From Chloropicon primus (taxonomy: Eukaryota > Chlorophyta > Chloropicophyceae > Chloropicales > Chloropicaceae): a DNA stretch of 64,000 bases. The translations under genes were made by a program, and so were the position numbers. Shown here one piece after another: positions 32,299-43,470 of this stretch. The notes under the pieces were generated by a model. It made no database searches. It was not told the DNA's origin and saw only the letters and a program-made list of their open reading frames with translations. The stretch's first letter is position 1. Every line of letters starts with the position of its first letter. The stretch spans positions 186,001-250,000 of the forward strand of contig CP060758.1 in NCBI GenBank assembly GCA_023205875.1. Reading direction: 5' to 3'.

Positions 32299-35085
32299 AT
32301 GGTGACTGGAGGGGCAGGTGCGGTGGTGGGAGGGCTGAGGAGGGCCCTCGCACACAACGAAGGGCTGAGCCTGGCGTCCAAGCATGCTTTGGAGGCCTGC
32401 TTCGCCGGGACTGCGAGGAGGTTTGAGCGAGAGCTCGCGAAAGGGTTGCCCGTCTCTTCGTTCAGGTTGGCCCAGAAAGCTTTCAAGGAGTCATGGTTCC
32501 TGACTCGAGCTGGAAGTGGGAAGCAGCAGGCGTCGCAGCTTCACTCCGCGGCGAGGAGCTTCTTGAGGAACCTCCAAAGGGAGCACGCGAAGATCAAGGC
32601 GGAGAAGAAGTCCTTCTCGACCAAAGCCGAGGGAGGTGGAGGTGGAGGAGGTGGCGGTGGTGGAGCCAAGAAACCAAAGTCGGACGGCAAGAAGGGCTCG
32701 GGCAAGGACGCCAGCAAGGCCGAGAAGGCGGGATCCGCGGGAAGCAAGAGGTCCGCCAAGACCGGCTCCAAGGAGGACGCTTCCCCAAAGTGGAAGGACT
32801 TTTTCCCCGCCAGCTTGTCCAAGGCGAAGGGGAAGCAGCAAGGGAAGCAGAAGCAGAAGGGCGGTCCCGAAGGAAAGAAAGACTTTGAGAAGGAAGACTT
32901 CCAGAACATGAGGCAGATCATGAGCACGGTCCTGAACTGGGGTCTCCTCCTCGTGGGCCTCGCCGCACTCGAGGAGTTTTCCAGGGGCATGAGCGGACCG
33001 AGCGCGGGAAGGAAAGAGATCTCGTTCCAGGAGTTCCAGAACAAACTCCTGCGCAACGGGCTGGTGCAGCAAGTCACGGTGGTGAACAAGAGCCTGGTCA
33101 AGGTTTACGTCAAGGCGGAGGACAAGAAGATCAAGGAGGACATCGCCTGGGATAAGATGGTGTCGTACCGACCTGAGTCCGCTAGCGAAGTCCCCGGGGC
33201 TGACATCAAGAATGAGACCTACCAGAGCGCGAGGCAGAAGGAGCTGGAGAGGGTGCGCAGCCAGCCATATGGATCTGTCGAGGGCGCAGGAAGGGCTAGC
33301 GACGGAAACTACAAGTTTTACTTCAACATAGGAAGCGTGGAGGCTTTCGAGAGGAAGCTCGAGGAGATTCAGACCCAGATGGGCGTGGACTCGAAGAACT
33401 TCATTCCGGTGACCTACACCACGGAGGTGTCCTGGCAAAACGAGCTGTACAGGTACTTGCCGACCCTCCTGTTCTTCGGGGGCCTGTTGTACCTCACTTC
33501 CAGGCAGATGGGTCAGATGGGAGGCGGCGGAGGCGGTGGAATCGGAAGAATCTTCAGCGTCGGCAAGGCAAACATAACGACTGTGGACGGCAAGTCAAAG
33601 GCGAAGGTCACCTTCAAGGACGTGGCCGGGTGCCAGGAGGCCAAGACCGAGATCATGGAGTTCGTCTCGTTCTTGAAGGACCCCGCAAAGTACGAGGAGC
33701 TCGGCGCTCGCATCCCGAAAGGTGCTCTGCTCGTCGGGCCTCCAGGAACTGGAAAGACCCTGCTGGCCAAGGCAACCGCGGGTGAAGCCGGCGTCCCCTT
33801 CCTCTCAATCAGTGGAAGTGACTTCATGGAGATGTTCGTGGGCGTTGGCCCGGCTCGAGTCAGGGACTTGTTCGCAAAGGCGAGGACGCAGTCCCCGTCG
33901 ATCATCTTCATCGATGAGATTGATGCGATCGGGAGGCAGAGGGGCAGGGGTGGGATGGGCGGAAACGACGAGAGGGAGAACACCTTGAACCAGCTTCTTG
34001 TCGAGATGGATGGATTTGCGACTACAACGGGTGTGGTAATCCTTGCGGGCACGAACAGGCCTGATATTCTGGACAGGGCGCTGCTCCGTCCGGGAAGGTT
34101 TGACAGGCAGATTTCCTTGGACAGGCCTGATATCACTGGGAGGGAGCAGATCTTCAACGTCCACCTCGCGAAGATCAAAACAGAGAAGGAGATTGATTAC
34201 TACAAGCAGAGGCTGGCGGCCCTCACTCCAGGGTTTGCTGGAGCTGACATCGCGAACGTTTGCAACGAGGCCGCGCTCATTGCGGCGAGGCAAAAGAAGC
34301 AGTTTGTGCAGATGATAGACTTCGAGGGTGCCATCGACCGCGTGATCGGAGGGCTGGAGAAGAAGAACAAGGTGATATCGAAAGAGGAGAGGAGAACTGT
34401 GGCGTACCACGAGGCCGGCCACGCGGTGGTGGGCTGGTTCTTGGAGTTCGCCGAGCCCCTTCTCAAGGTCTCGATCGTCCCCAGAGGGACAGCTGCGTTG
34501 GGCTTCGCTCAGTACTTGCCTAACGAGAACCTTCTCATGACAAAGGAGCAGATCAGGGACATGATCTGCATGACCTTGGGCGGAAGGGCGGCGGAGGAGA
34601 TCATGATCGGAAAGATTTCCACGGGGGCGCAGAACGACTTGGAGAGGATCACGAAGATGGCGTACTCTCAGGTTTCCTTGTACGGCATGAGCGAATCCGT
34701 TGGCCTGGTGTCTTTCCCTAGCGACAACGAGACCTTCCTCAAACCTTACAGCGATGAGACGGCTCAGATGATCGACATGGAAGCCAGGGCGCTTATCGAT
34801 GCCTGCTACAAGAGAACTCTGGAGATGGTCACGGAGAGGAAGGACTTGGTCACTGAGCTGGCCGAGGCTCTGCTGAAGAAGGAGGTGCTGAATCTCGAGG
34901 ACCTGAACGAGATTCTCGGGGAGAGGCCTTTCAAGAGTGTCGAGATCCGCAACATAGACAAGTACCAAGGGAAGACTGACGCGGACGAAGCTAGTGATGA
35001 TTCTCAAGTCGATTCGGAGAAGGACTTGGGCGATATCCCTGGCGGTATTAACCTTGCGTTCAAGCAGGGTGGTGGCGAGAAGTAA
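32299..35085 (+). CDS. Mitochondrial AAA protease FtsH (m-AAA, AFG3L2-like)
   Basis: The 928-residue protein has an N-terminal region rich in Lys, Gly and Ser with a poly-Gly run (likely presequence plus linker), then two membrane spans ([15 protein letters not shown] and [13 protein letters not shown]) flanking an intermembrane-space domain. The AAA module has Walker A GPPGTGKT (480-487), Walker B IIFIDEID (535-542) and a second-region-of-homology arginine block ([13 protein letters not shown]). The M41 peptidase site is HEAGH (704-708) with the downstream [10 protein letters not shown] acidic ligand region. Two spans and the [13 protein letters not shown] block match m-AAA subunits, which degrade and mature inner-membrane proteins from the matrix side. 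A chloroplast FtsH is less likely given the AFG3L2-like architecture. Confidence 0.93.
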   Translation: MVTGGAGAVVGGLRRALAHNEGLSLASKHALEACFAGTARRFERELAKGLPVSSFRLAQKAFKESWFLTRAGSGKQQASQLHSAARSFLRNLQREHAKIKAEKKSFSTKAEGGGGGGGGGGGAKKPKSDGKKGSGKDASKAEKAGSAGSKRSAKTGSKEDASPKWKDFFPASLSKAKGKQQGKQKQKGGPEGKKDFEKEDFQNMRQIMSTVLNWGLLLVGLAALEEFSRGMSGPSAGRKEISFQEFQNKLLRNGLVQQVTVVNKSLVKVYVKAEDKKIKEDIAWDKMVSYRPESASEVPGADIKNETYQSARQKELERVRSQPYGSVEGAGRASDGNYKFYFNIGSVEAFERKLEEIQTQMGVDSKNFIPVTYTTEVSWQNELYRYLPTLLFFGGLLYLTSRQMGQMGGGGGGGIGRIFSVGKANITTVDGKSKAKVTFKDVAGCQEAKTEIMEFVSFLKDPAKYEELGARIPKGALLVGPPGTGKTLLAKATAGEAGVPFLSISGSDFMEMFVGVGPARVRDLFAKARTQSPSIIFIDEIDAIGRQRGRGGMGGNDERENTLNQLLVEMDGFATTTGVVILAGTNRPDILDRALLRPGRFDRQISLDRPDITGREQIFNVHLAKIKTEKEIDYYKQRLAALTPGFAGADIANVCNEAALIAARQKKQFVQMIDFEGAIDRVIGGLEKKNKVISKEERRTVAYHEAGHAVVGWFLEFAEPLLKVSIVPRGTAALGFAQYLPNENLLMTKEQIRDMICMTLGGRAAEEIMIGKISTGAQNDLERITKMAYSQVSLYGMSESVGLVSFPSDNETFLKPYSDETAQMIDMEARALIDACYKRTLEMVTERKDLVTELAEALLKKEVLNLEDLNEILGERPFKSVEIRNIDKYQGKTDADEASDDSQVDSEKDLGDIPGGINLAFKQGGGEK

Positions 35086-35162
35086 CATACGAAAAACAAC
35101 AACAACGAAATTTTGTATATTCATAAATATTTTTATATTACAACAGGAAAGTTGCTTCGCTC

Positions 35163-36696
35163 TCACAGCAACCACAGCCACCCCAGCAGCGCACCGACCA
35201 TGAGACCCAGCAACAAGAACCAGACCATGAGCATTTCAGTCTTCTCAGCATCCCGGTGGTTGACCAAGCTCGGAGCTTTCATCAGGCAGTTTGAGGTGAG
35301 CCAACCGTTCGAAAACCCGAGGAAAGCCGTGATCACCGAGACGTACATCGGCCCGAGGGGCTCCCCTTTCAAGAACTCTGGCCCAAAAGTGGCCAGGATG
35401 TACAAGATGTAGAAGGCGCACCTGAAGATGGAGACCATGAAGAGACCAACCGCGCTGTGCAACCTGAATCGCTCGTACACAGGGCAGCTCTTGCCGATAA
35501 AATCCATGACGTTGAACCCCAGGATGAGCACGATGGCGTACCAGTCTCCAAGCGTTTCCGACTCGACGTCCTCCGCGAGAAAACCCGGGAATATAGACAG
35601 AGTCACCGCGTAGCTAAAGAAGAGTCCCAGTCCGAGGGGCCAAGTCCTCGAGAAAATTTGCCGTATCGAGGAACCCTCCTCTTCCACTACAGGCTGACCC
35701 TCAGCCCCCGCGTCCGATTGGGTGAGCCCAGCCTTCTCTTCGTCCCCTGCGTTCAGGCCCATAAAGTGCCTGTACACCGGGAGCTTTGAAAGGGCGGCCT
35801 GGACAAAGATGCAGAACACGCAGAACGTCCCCGCTACCCCAAAGTACAAGTACGTGCTCCTCCTCAACCCAGCCTCGTCCTGAGAGATCAGAGCCTTTGT
35901 CAAGACCCTGAGCACGGAGATGACCACGCCGCTCACCGAGGTGCCACTCACAACGGCTTGCGTGTACCTCGCAGGCAGCACTGCTGCTGAGCCAAACACG
36001 CTGCCCTGGGCAACGCCATCCGCTAGACCGCATATTGCCACGGCGGCCACAGTGAAGTTCCAAGTGCTCCCTGTGCTCTCCTCACCGATGAGGGCCACAT
36101 CAATCAGGGGCACGCTGAACAAGCAGAACAAGTAGAGCGTGAACCCAGAGTAAATCCTCTTGTTGTACGTCAAGTTCAAGTCGTTCACTTCAATGCGGAG
36201 AGAGAGAGAGAGAGAGAGCCATCGCAGAAGCAATCGAGTCAGTACAGACATTGCTTTTCGCAACAGCATTGGAGCGAAACGTCACGGACAACTTACCGAG
36301 CAGCAGGCCCAGGACCACCAAGTTTGGAAACATGTACGCGACGGTGAAGACTCTGTCTACGTGCTGGTCCGGGTAGAGGTCCTGGAAGTAATCCACCGCC
36401 GTGATGAAGGCATTGAACGGGAACAACACTCCCGTCCCTAGCGAGAAGTAAGCCAAGTAACACAAGTTCCTCTCATCTCGTGGCCCCTCCCCTTGGTCAT
36501 CCCCATCATGAACAACGTAACTCCTTCCGTCCTGTTGCTCCGTTCCCTTCCCTCGTCCGTTCTCCAGCTCCACCTCGAAGTACGTCTTGCCGATGTTGTC
36601 GTCCAGACCCTCACCCTCATCCAGGTTCTCGCCCAGGTGCTCATACTTCCCTCCTCCTCCATTGCCATTGAGGTACTCGGCCACGGCGCCCTTCAT
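35163..36696 (-). CDS. Equilibrative nucleoside transporter (ENT/SLC29)
   Basis: Two exons (36297-36696, 35163-36187) join in phase to 474 residues; the 109-bp intron has a GTAAGT donor and a CT repeat just before the acceptor. After an acidic hydrophilic N-terminus of about 75 residues, the first span carries the ENT signature in LGTGVLFPFNAFITAVDYF. About ten further hydrophobic segments follow, with a charged central loop (around GDEEKAGLTQSD) that matches the large loop between spans 6 and 7 of ENTs. The last part contains GFSNGWLTSNCLMKAPSLV, another family block. It should carry nucleosides or nucleobases across the plasma or an internal membrane. Confidence 0.92.
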
Positions 36697-36830
36697 CCCC
36701 CTCTGTCTGCTTCACCAGCTGGCGCACCAGGGAGGAGCGTCTTCGAAGGAGGAGCGAAGGAGGAGCGAAGGAGGAGAGCAGGAGGAGGAAGGGGGGAGAT
36801 TAAGGGTGAGAAACCGGTAGAGAGTCTCGA

Positions 36831-36881
36831 GAGCTTTCGAAAGAGCCGTCGCTTGAGAGGAATGGAGCTCTGGTGAGGATT
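36831..36881 (+). repeat. Dispersed palindromic element, copy 2
   Basis: Contains GAGCTTTCGAAAGAGCCG, TCGCTTGAGAGGAATGG and GCTCTGGTGAGGATT in the same order as the copies at 689-739 (other strand), 37001-37051 and 59727-59776. It is part of a 110-bp direct duplication upstream of the flavoprotein gene and has the same orientation as that gene. Confidence 0.75.
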
Positions 36882-37000
36882 GAGGAGGAGGAGGAGAGTG
36901 GAGTGAGGGGACGAGGGGACTCCATAGAGGAAGAGGAGAGAGGAAGCGCAGGAGGAGGAAGGGGGGAGCTTAAGGGTGAGAAAGCGGTAGAGAGTCTCGA

Positions 37001-37051
37001 GAGCTTTCGAAAGAACCGTCGCTTGAGAGGAATGGCGCTCTAGTGAGGATT
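37001..37051 (+). repeat. Dispersed palindromic element, copy 3
   Basis: Lies 170 bp after copy 2, to which it is nearly identical, and ends 10 bp before the flavoprotein start codon at 37062. It could therefore be in the 5' leader of that transcript. Confidence 0.75.
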
Positions 37052-37061
37052 GAGGCTGAGG

Positions 37062-38500
37062 ATGAGGGTGGCGTTGGGTCTGTCACCGGTGAGGACGAGT
37101 GCGGGGAGGAGGGCGCAAGTCTCGTGCGGGAGCAGCATTGGCAGTGACAAAAAGCTCATCGTGGTGGGAGGAGGTGCAGCAGGGTAAGCGGTTCGCCAGG
37201 GACAGTCCTTGATTCACAAAATCAAACCAGTGGACTGACAGGTTCTCCCCTCTCCATCATCGTGGTATCATCGTGGCCCGTTGCCAGCTACTTTGCTGCC
37301 ATAACCGCCAAGCGAGAAGCACGGAGTGGGGACTTGGACGTCTGCATTGTGGAGCAGGGCAAGTCGCTTGAGAAGGTGAGGATCTCGGGCGGCGGGCGCT
37401 GCAACGTCACGAACGTCGAGGCGGAGCCACTTTCTCTCTCATCGCACTACCCGCGCGGGCACAAGGAGCTCAGGGGCGCGTTCTTTCGCGAGTTCAGCAC
37501 AGCGGACACCTTCGAGTGGTTCGAGTCGAGGGGGGTCCCCCTCAAGGTCGAGAAAGATGGAAGGATTTTTCCTCAGAGCGACTCGTCCTCATCGGTCATC
37601 GATTGCTTGCAGAGGGAAGCGCGTGAGTTGGATGTCGAGCTGATCGAGGGAAGAGCGGTGACCCAAGTGAATCGGGTCGGGGAGAACTTTGACGTCGTTG
37701 TCAAAGGGGAAGACAGACCCATGAACTCTGAACTTTTGCTCCTGGCAACGGGAAGCTCGCGCACTGGGTGGAGAATTGCGAGTGGCTTGGGCCACACCAT
37801 TGTGGATCCCAAGCCTAGCCTCTTCACGTTCAAAATTCCGGACAACGGGAACTGGAAAGCCCTCGCAGGGATCAGTTTGCAGGACTGTTGCTGCGTTCTC
37901 ACGGCGGGGGGAGGCGCTAAGTTTGAGCAAAGGGGACCGATGCTGATTACACACTGGGGTGTGTCGGGACCCGCGATCCTCAAGCTTTCTGCGTGGGCGG
38001 CCCGTGCTTTGGGCTCAAACTCGTACACAGCTGAGTTGAATTTGGACTTGTGCCCACAGGTGCCTGTCGAGGAACTCACCTCGGAGATCTTGAGAATGAA
38101 GAAGCTGAAGAACAAAGCGTTCTCGTCCTTGCCGCTGTCGATGAAAGAAACGTCGTTTCCTCGTCGACTTTGGGGCTACCTCCTCTCTAGGCAGAAGATT
38201 CCGGAGGACGCGAGATTCTCGGAACTGAAGGACAAGACCTTGCGAAAGGTCGCCCTCGATTGCAAGCGCCTCGCGCTGCCCGTTCAGGGGAAAGGGCCGT
38301 TCAAGGAGGAGTTTGTCACTTCCGGCGGGGTCGACCTCCGTGAAGTGGACCTCAAAACAATGCGATCAAAGAAGATCAATGGGCTGTACTTTGGTGGCGA
38401 GGTCCTCAACATTGACGGGGAAACTGGCGGATTTAACTTTCAGTCCGCTTGGACTTCGGGGTTCCTCGCAGGCAAAGACCTCGCGAAGCGAGTGTCCTAA
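37062..38500 (+). CDS. HI0933-like FAD-dependent flavoprotein
   Basis: Two exons (37062-37183, 37288-38500) join in phase to 444 residues; the 104-bp intron interrupts the dinucleotide-binding loop, and splicing restores VVGGGAAG. Other hallmarks of the HI0933/YhiN family are KVRISGGGRCNVTN, the KVEKDGRIFPQSD block, a long insert with LLLATGSSRTGW, and the C-terminal FVTSGGVDLREVD and LYFGGEVLNIDGETGGFN. Bacterial members are poorly defined flavoproteins. The first about 30 residues (MRVALGLSPVRTSAGRRAQV) look like an organelle targeting peptide, so a plastid or mitochondrial location is plausible. The substrate is unknown. Confidence 0.9.
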
Positions 38501-38704
38501 GCAAAACGAATGAATCTTCATGACCTTGTGCGTTTGATTGATCCAGTTCTCCTCTAGTAGGCGCCAAACGAGCCAAGGCAAGATCTCCATCTCCATCCAA
38601 AGGTCTTGAGACTGAGGCAAAACGTACTCTCCCAACAACCTCTTTGTCCTCCATCAATCCAAACCTCCCTCCCTGTGTCTGCAGATCCCAGTTGTTCGGA
38701 GGTC

Positions 38705-39060
38705 ATGGCGACCAAGGGGTTTGTGTCTCGTTCCGCGAGAGCGGAGCGGCAGGACGACAAGTCGAGGAAGGGGAGCGTCGACTTGCCCATCCGAGACCTC
38801 GTGTCTGACATCAACTCCTACGGAAGGGAAACCGTCTTCACGACTTCGTCCTGCTCGGGCCGAGTGTCCCTGGTGTCAGAACTCACCAAAGGCAAGCGGA
38901 CCAAAGGTGATGCCAAGTGGGTGCTCATGAGTCACGAACCTATCGGGGGAGACGAGATCGTCCAAGCGATCGAGAAGTATCTCGCGGAGGCCGACACGTC
39001 CCTCCAGACTCTGACCTTGCGGTAAGTTTGTGCAGCAACGAACCGCATTGGGGGGTTCCA

Positions 39061-39109
<49 letters not shown>

Positions 39110-40609
39110 GAGCTAACTTTTCTTTTGGTTTGGTTATTTGTGTGACGCAGGTTCGAGCCCTTCATCCTGGCCATGGAGTGCGCCCAGCTTGAGGTGGCCT
39201 CCGCATTGCTCAAGGTAGGCAGGGATGCTGGCTTCAGGGAGAGTGGGATCCAAATAGGGAAGAGGATCACACTTTCTATCCGGTGTTCCATCCGGTTGGA
39301 GCTCCCAGTGTGCAAGAACGGGAGGCAGCTGGTCACGAAGGAATACATTCACGAGTTGGCTGAGTTGTGCGATGAGAAGTTCGACGAGAACTTCCAACGG
39401 ATCGACCGCTTTCACCGCCTTCTCAAGCCCAAGCTCGAGAAGCTCTGTGCGACGAGGCGAGACTCGGAGAGCAGGCACGAGGGTGGAGGCACCAGGGCTC
39501 TGGTCGCGCAGAGGCGGGACGCCAAGGCGCTGAAGGATCTTCTGAAGGCCAAAAAGTGGCTGAATCAGAGCATCAGACCTGCGGCAGAGGGAGGAAAGAT
39601 CGCATTCCCCGTGACGAGTGACTTTGAAGACGCGAGCGTCGAGGAGTTGAAGAAGGCCCTTGGCATCGATCTTGAGCTGATTACCCTGGATGAAGTTGAG
39701 GACTCAAACAAAGCGGTGAGCCCCTACGAGGTGCTGAGAAGGAAAGTCAGGGACTCTGTGCCAGCCGAAATAGCGGAAGAGCTCCTGGTGGACTTGCCTC
39801 GCAAGTGGGAGAGGCTGGGGGACGCTCTTCTGGTTCCAAAGAATTCTTTGGTGCACGAGTTTTGGCGAGACCCTGAGCGCTCCAGGAGCCTTTGGCCCAT
39901 GGTCGCCCGGACGCTGAACTGCAAAAAGATTGGGAGGCAGAGGGAGGTCCAAGACAACGAGATAAGGGAGTCTTCCGCGGAGCTGCTGTGGCCACGAGAG
40001 GGCGCGGACGGCTGGGTGAAGCACTTGGAGAACGGCATCTTTTACAGTTTCGATTTCACCAAGTGCATGTTTTCTTCCGGTAATGGCACAGAAAAGCTGA
40101 GGGTCGCCGGCTTTCCTTGCAAGGATGAGGTCGTCCTTGACATGTTTGCTGGGATTGGTTACTTCACTCTGCCCTACCTCGTCAAGGCCGGGGCCAAGCA
40201 CCTGTACGCTTGCGAGTGGAACCCAGTTGCAGTCAGTGCGCTGAAGAAAAATTTGAGACTGAACGGTTGCGAGGACAGGTGCACGGTACTGGAGGGGAAC
40301 TGCGCCGCGAAAGCCCCCGTGGGCGTGGCCCACAGGGTCAACCTCGGGCTCATTCCCGACAGCTCCCTGGCCTGGGATGCGGCCGTTCGGTCCCTCGTTC
40401 CGGAGGGGGGATGGCTGCACGTACACACGAATTGTGGGTCCTCCAAGGAGGAAATCGATGAAGCCGTGGAGAAGATGAGGACGCGATTTGTGGAGCTGGC
40501 TCGGGAATCGGGAAGAGAGGACGCCAAAGTCGAACTCGGTCACGTCGAGAAGGTCAAGAGCTACGCGCCCAAAGTCTTGCACGTCGTTGTCGACCTCTTG
40601 CTACGATAA
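38705..40609 (+). CDS. TYW3-TYW2 fusion, wybutosine synthesis of tRNA-Phe
   Basis: Two exons (38705-39021, 39151-40609) join in phase to 591 residues; the 129-bp intron contains a GA microsatellite. The N-terminal part (about 20-210) is TYW3: FTTSSCSGRVSLVS (about 45-58), WVLMSHEP, and, built across the splice, LRFEPFILAMECAQLEVAS followed by GFRESGI. The C-terminal part is TYW2, the enzyme that transfers the aminocarboxypropyl group from S-adenosylmethionine: VVLDMFAGIGYFTLPYL (about 433-449), YACEWNPVAV and RVNLGLIPDSS. Plants also join TYW3 and TYW2 in one polypeptide but add Kelch/TYW4 modules, which are absent here. The modified base sits at position 37 of tRNA-Phe and helps keep the reading frame. 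Confidence 0.94.
39066..39105. repeat. GA microsatellite in the TYW3-TYW2 intron
   Basis: About 20 GA units lie within the 129-bp intron. Unlike most introns here, which carry CT on the sense strand, this one has GA on the sense strand. Confidence 0.85.
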
Positions 40610-40702
40610 ATGTTAATTCTATTCTTGTGCGCAACCAACCACTAGTTATCTATTCACTGATGATGATTGTTTTTGGTCTCTCCGGTTGAGCCCTTTCCCT
40701 TT

Positions 40703-40729
40703 CGGGCAGGGATGATAGAACACCGCCCG
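40703..40729. repeat. 27-bp hairpin repeat, copy 1
   Basis: Starts with CGGGCAGGG and ends with CACCGCCCG; the two ends pair over nine positions with two mismatches around the centre ATGATAGAA. An identical copy lies exactly 180 bp downstream. It follows the TYW3-TYW2 stop by about 95 bp, so it might lie in that transcript's 3' UTR. Confidence 0.75.
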
Positions 40730-40882
40730 TCCATCGTTTCTCCATCCATCCCTCCATCCTTCCTCAACCTCAACCTTGCGTGTGCCGCTCTCCACGTCAG
40801 GCAATACAACAGAGAAAATCAAGTTCCAACGAAAGTGGTGACGGTGCCAAGGGCTGAGCAGAGGACAGAGCGACAATTGACA

Positions 40883-40909
40883 CGGGCAGGGATGATAGAA
40901 CACCGCCCG
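40883..40909. repeat. 27-bp hairpin repeat, copy 2
   Basis: Identical over 27 bases to the copy at 40703-40729 although the flanks have diverged. The unequal conservation of the core and its flanks suggests either a recent small duplication or selection on the hairpin. Confidence 0.75.
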
Positions 40910-41066
40910 CGGGGCCACCTTGCCTCCCCGCTTCAGCATCAACGTCCTCGTTGCTCTCCATCCCTCCATCCTTGAGCCGTTATCATTATCAATGTCTTGG
41001 AGGAATTTGAAAATGTTTCCTTTTCCGGAAGGGAACGTTGAGGGAGGAGGGGGAACAGATAGAAAG

Positions 41067-42474
41067 ATGGGAGGCAAGGCGAGCAAGAGCGCTGCGGCGT
41101 CCAAGAAGACCAAGAAGAAGGAAGGTGAGTGGCATCAGACCCCAAAAGATTCAATCTTGGAACCATCTTGGTGAACCCTTCAGTTAGGAAAAAGGTTTCA
41201 AAGTGGAGTGAAGTTGGAAAGGTCGAAACACCTTTGGATGACCCAAGTTGAGGTCCACCTCGGGTCAGGGACGGGGCTCGGCCTTTCTCTGTCCCGATCC
41301 GCCCGACCCTCTCTCTCTCTCTCTCTCGCCGTCTCTCCTCCATCACACCTCCACCTTCTCAAAGGTGGCGCCTTTGGAGGCTTCGAGCTCGGCGCACCTT
41401 TCAAGTCTCTTGGCCTTTGACGCTGTGTCTGACTCTTGTGCCTTGGTGTTTGTCTTTGGCGTCAACAGGTCCAGCGGTTGGAGAGAGGGAGCCCGAGTCT
41501 CGGCGAGAGAATGAAGCATGGAAGACGCCAACGAGGCTACAGGTGGACGATACGGGGAACAAGACTCTGACGCCGAACTCCAGCACTGGGGACCTCGTCA
41601 GCTTGTCTCCAACCTCTGAAACCAAAATAGAAAAGATGGTGAGTTGAGTCACAGGTGTGGCACTTGGCAATTGTGCCATCGGTTCACTGACTGACACGAT
41701 CTTCCCCGCCAATCAATCCCCTCAGGACTTGGAAGTGCAAGAGAAGCAGCGCAACCAGGAAGTTGTGCCTATGGCGAACCTGGACACGTGCGTCGACGTC
41801 TTGGAAGTTGCCGAGGAGCTCGCTATAGACAGGCCCAAGCCACCGATAGGTAAGTGAAAGCGAGTGGACGACATTTAATGCCTCGCGCGAAGGTTGTCGC
41901 AAGCAACTGACTGACTTTTTGCGATTCTTCTGCAGCCGCCTTCGAGGTCACGACAGAAGCGTCGACCACGTCGGAGCGACCGGAGACCGAGCCGGCTGCG
42001 CCGAGGGCGAAGGAGGGGAAAGCGGCGCTTCCCCAGCTCAAGTTGGCGCCCAAGAGGCTGAACGACATCAGCAACATTGTTGAGAACCAGTCCCAACCCA
42101 AAATGGGTCGAGGCCCGGATGCGAAGGCTGCCGCGAGGAACGTGAGCCAAACCCCGTCCCCTTCCTCGTATAGGAACATAGGATACGTGAGCGCGAGCCC
42201 CACGCCCACGAAGCAGCACGCAGACCACGCTCACGAACATGTGCTGCAGCTAACACCAGCACCAGAGTCTGCTCTGGGCGGGAACCACCTCTCTGCGAGG
42301 GACTCGCCCGCGTACCTCATGGAGGAGAACCTGAGCAGCAAAGCTTTGTTCGACCAGGACCCAGCGGGCGTCCTCGCCAAAATGGGCCCGGCCTCGCCCG
42401 CTCCGGTCTTCAAGAGCGTCCTGGACGCAACTGACGAGTCCTTGATGCAGGCAATCTTGGACGCAGAAGTGTAG
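41067..42474 (+). CDS. Potentially N-myristoylated protein of unknown function
   Basis: Four exons (41067-41124, 41469-41638, 41726-41849, 41936-42474) join in phase to 296 residues; all introns have GTGAG or GTAAG donors and CAG/AG acceptors, and the first intron carries a CT repeat. The protein begins MGGKASKS, which fits the N-myristoylation signal (Gly2, Ser6), followed by a Lys-rich stretch (KKTKKKE) that could strengthen membrane binding. The remainder is hydrophilic and probably disordered, with conserved-looking islands LDTCVDVLEVAEELAIDRPK, KRLNDISNIVENQ and, at the end, TDESLMQAILDAEV. I recognise no family. A membrane-tethered adaptor or scaffold is a guess. Confidence 0.75.
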
Positions 42475-42653
42475 CTTACATAAGGCGCTTGCGAGGGGTT
42501 GTGTTGCAGAGAGTTTGGATGTTTTGTTATTGTTGGGAAGAGAAAATCATCTGACTCTTCTTCGTTAGAAAAACTTTCGATATGTTATACTAGGATTACA
42601 CTCATTCCTTTTTTCTGTCGTACTTTCCATCGCGCAGTGTGCTTCTTTCTGGT

Positions 42654-43289
42654 TTACTTCTTGGAAGGTCTAACTTGCTTCACAAGCCACTCCATGCCGT
42701 CCTGAAGCCCCTCCCCCGTCTTCGCCGAGCACGCTTGGATCTGCCACGGTCTGTCGCGGATCGAGTAAAGGTTCAGTCCATCAGCAACCTCGTTGGGAGA
42801 CAGAGCAGTCACCAGGTCCTGCTTGTTGGCCAGAACGATGACAGGAACACCGCTCAGCTTGTCCTCCTCGAGGAGGTCTGCTAGCTCCAAACCAGTCTCC
42901 TCAATCCTCTTCCTGTCCGCGCTGTCGATGACGTAGACCATGGCATCCGTCTGCTCAAAGTAGTTCCTCCAGTACGGCCTGATCGCCTTCTGTCCACCGA
43001 TGTCCCACACGTTCAGCTTGAAACCGTCATGGTTCAGCGATTTGATGTTGAAGCCCTGAGTTGGAGTGATCGTGCTGATATCGTCATCAGACAGCTTCTT
43101 GAGGACGGTCGTTTTCCCTGCATTGTCCAGACCTAGGACAAGGATACGTGCCTGTAATGAGCAAAGGCCGAGGCAAACTCATGAGTCAGGATGAATCCAT
43201 GGTCTTGAGTTGTGGTATATGTCATAATGTATGGAACTCACCTCTCCCTCCGTTCTTTTGAGCTTTCTAAGCAACGACAACAAGCCCAT
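42654..43289 (-). CDS. ARL3: ADP-ribosylation factor-like GTPase ARL3
   Basis: Two exons (43242-43289, 42654-43151) join in phase to 181 residues, the same length as human ARL3 within one residue. The first exon encodes [16 protein letters not shown], almost the ARL3 N-terminal helix. The GTPase motifs are complete: GLDNAGKTT (G1), [11 protein letters not shown] (G2/switch 1), WDIGGQ (G3), NKQDL (G4) and CSAKTGEG (G5). ARL3 releases lipidated cargo from UNC119 and PDE6D inside cilia and is usually kept only by lineages with cilia. The first exon of only 48 bp needs the intron 43152-43241 to be recognised. The 3' end converges with the myristoylated unknown. Confidence 0.96.
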
Positions 43290-43470
43290 CTTCGAGGACA
43301 AGACAAAACTTGCAAACAAGTTATGAGCGCTACGTTCGTTGGAACCAAAGATGAAGATGCGTGTCCGTCTTCGTGGAACCCAAGTGTACACAGGGCTTCC
43401 GTGATGCTCTCGTCTCCTTGGCGTCCTGACTGGTTCTTGGGTTCTTGGAAAATGCAAGCACGGAGGGGAG

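Larger units (their letters stand above)
36697..37061. other. Divergent region with a 110-bp direct duplication
   Basis: This 365-bp region between the transporter and the flavoprotein gene is GA-rich on the plus strand. A 110-bp block (36778-36887) is repeated at 36948-37057 with few mismatches. Each copy contains one dispersed palindromic element. The second block ends only 5 bp before the flavoprotein ATG. Confidence 0.7.
40610..41066. other. Intergenic region with paired hairpin repeats
   Basis: This 457-bp region separates two plus-strand genes. It contains two identical 27-bp hairpin-forming repeats (40703-40729 and 40883-40909), each followed by CATCCCTCCATCC-type pyrimidine repeats (near 40745 and 40957). 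No coding sequence is supported. Confidence 0.6.

Noticed and set aside
39140-39170. GGTTCGAGCCC as a tRNA T-loop
   Set aside because: It is the start of the second exon of TYW3-TYW2 (FEPFIL), and no acceptor or anticodon arms are present.
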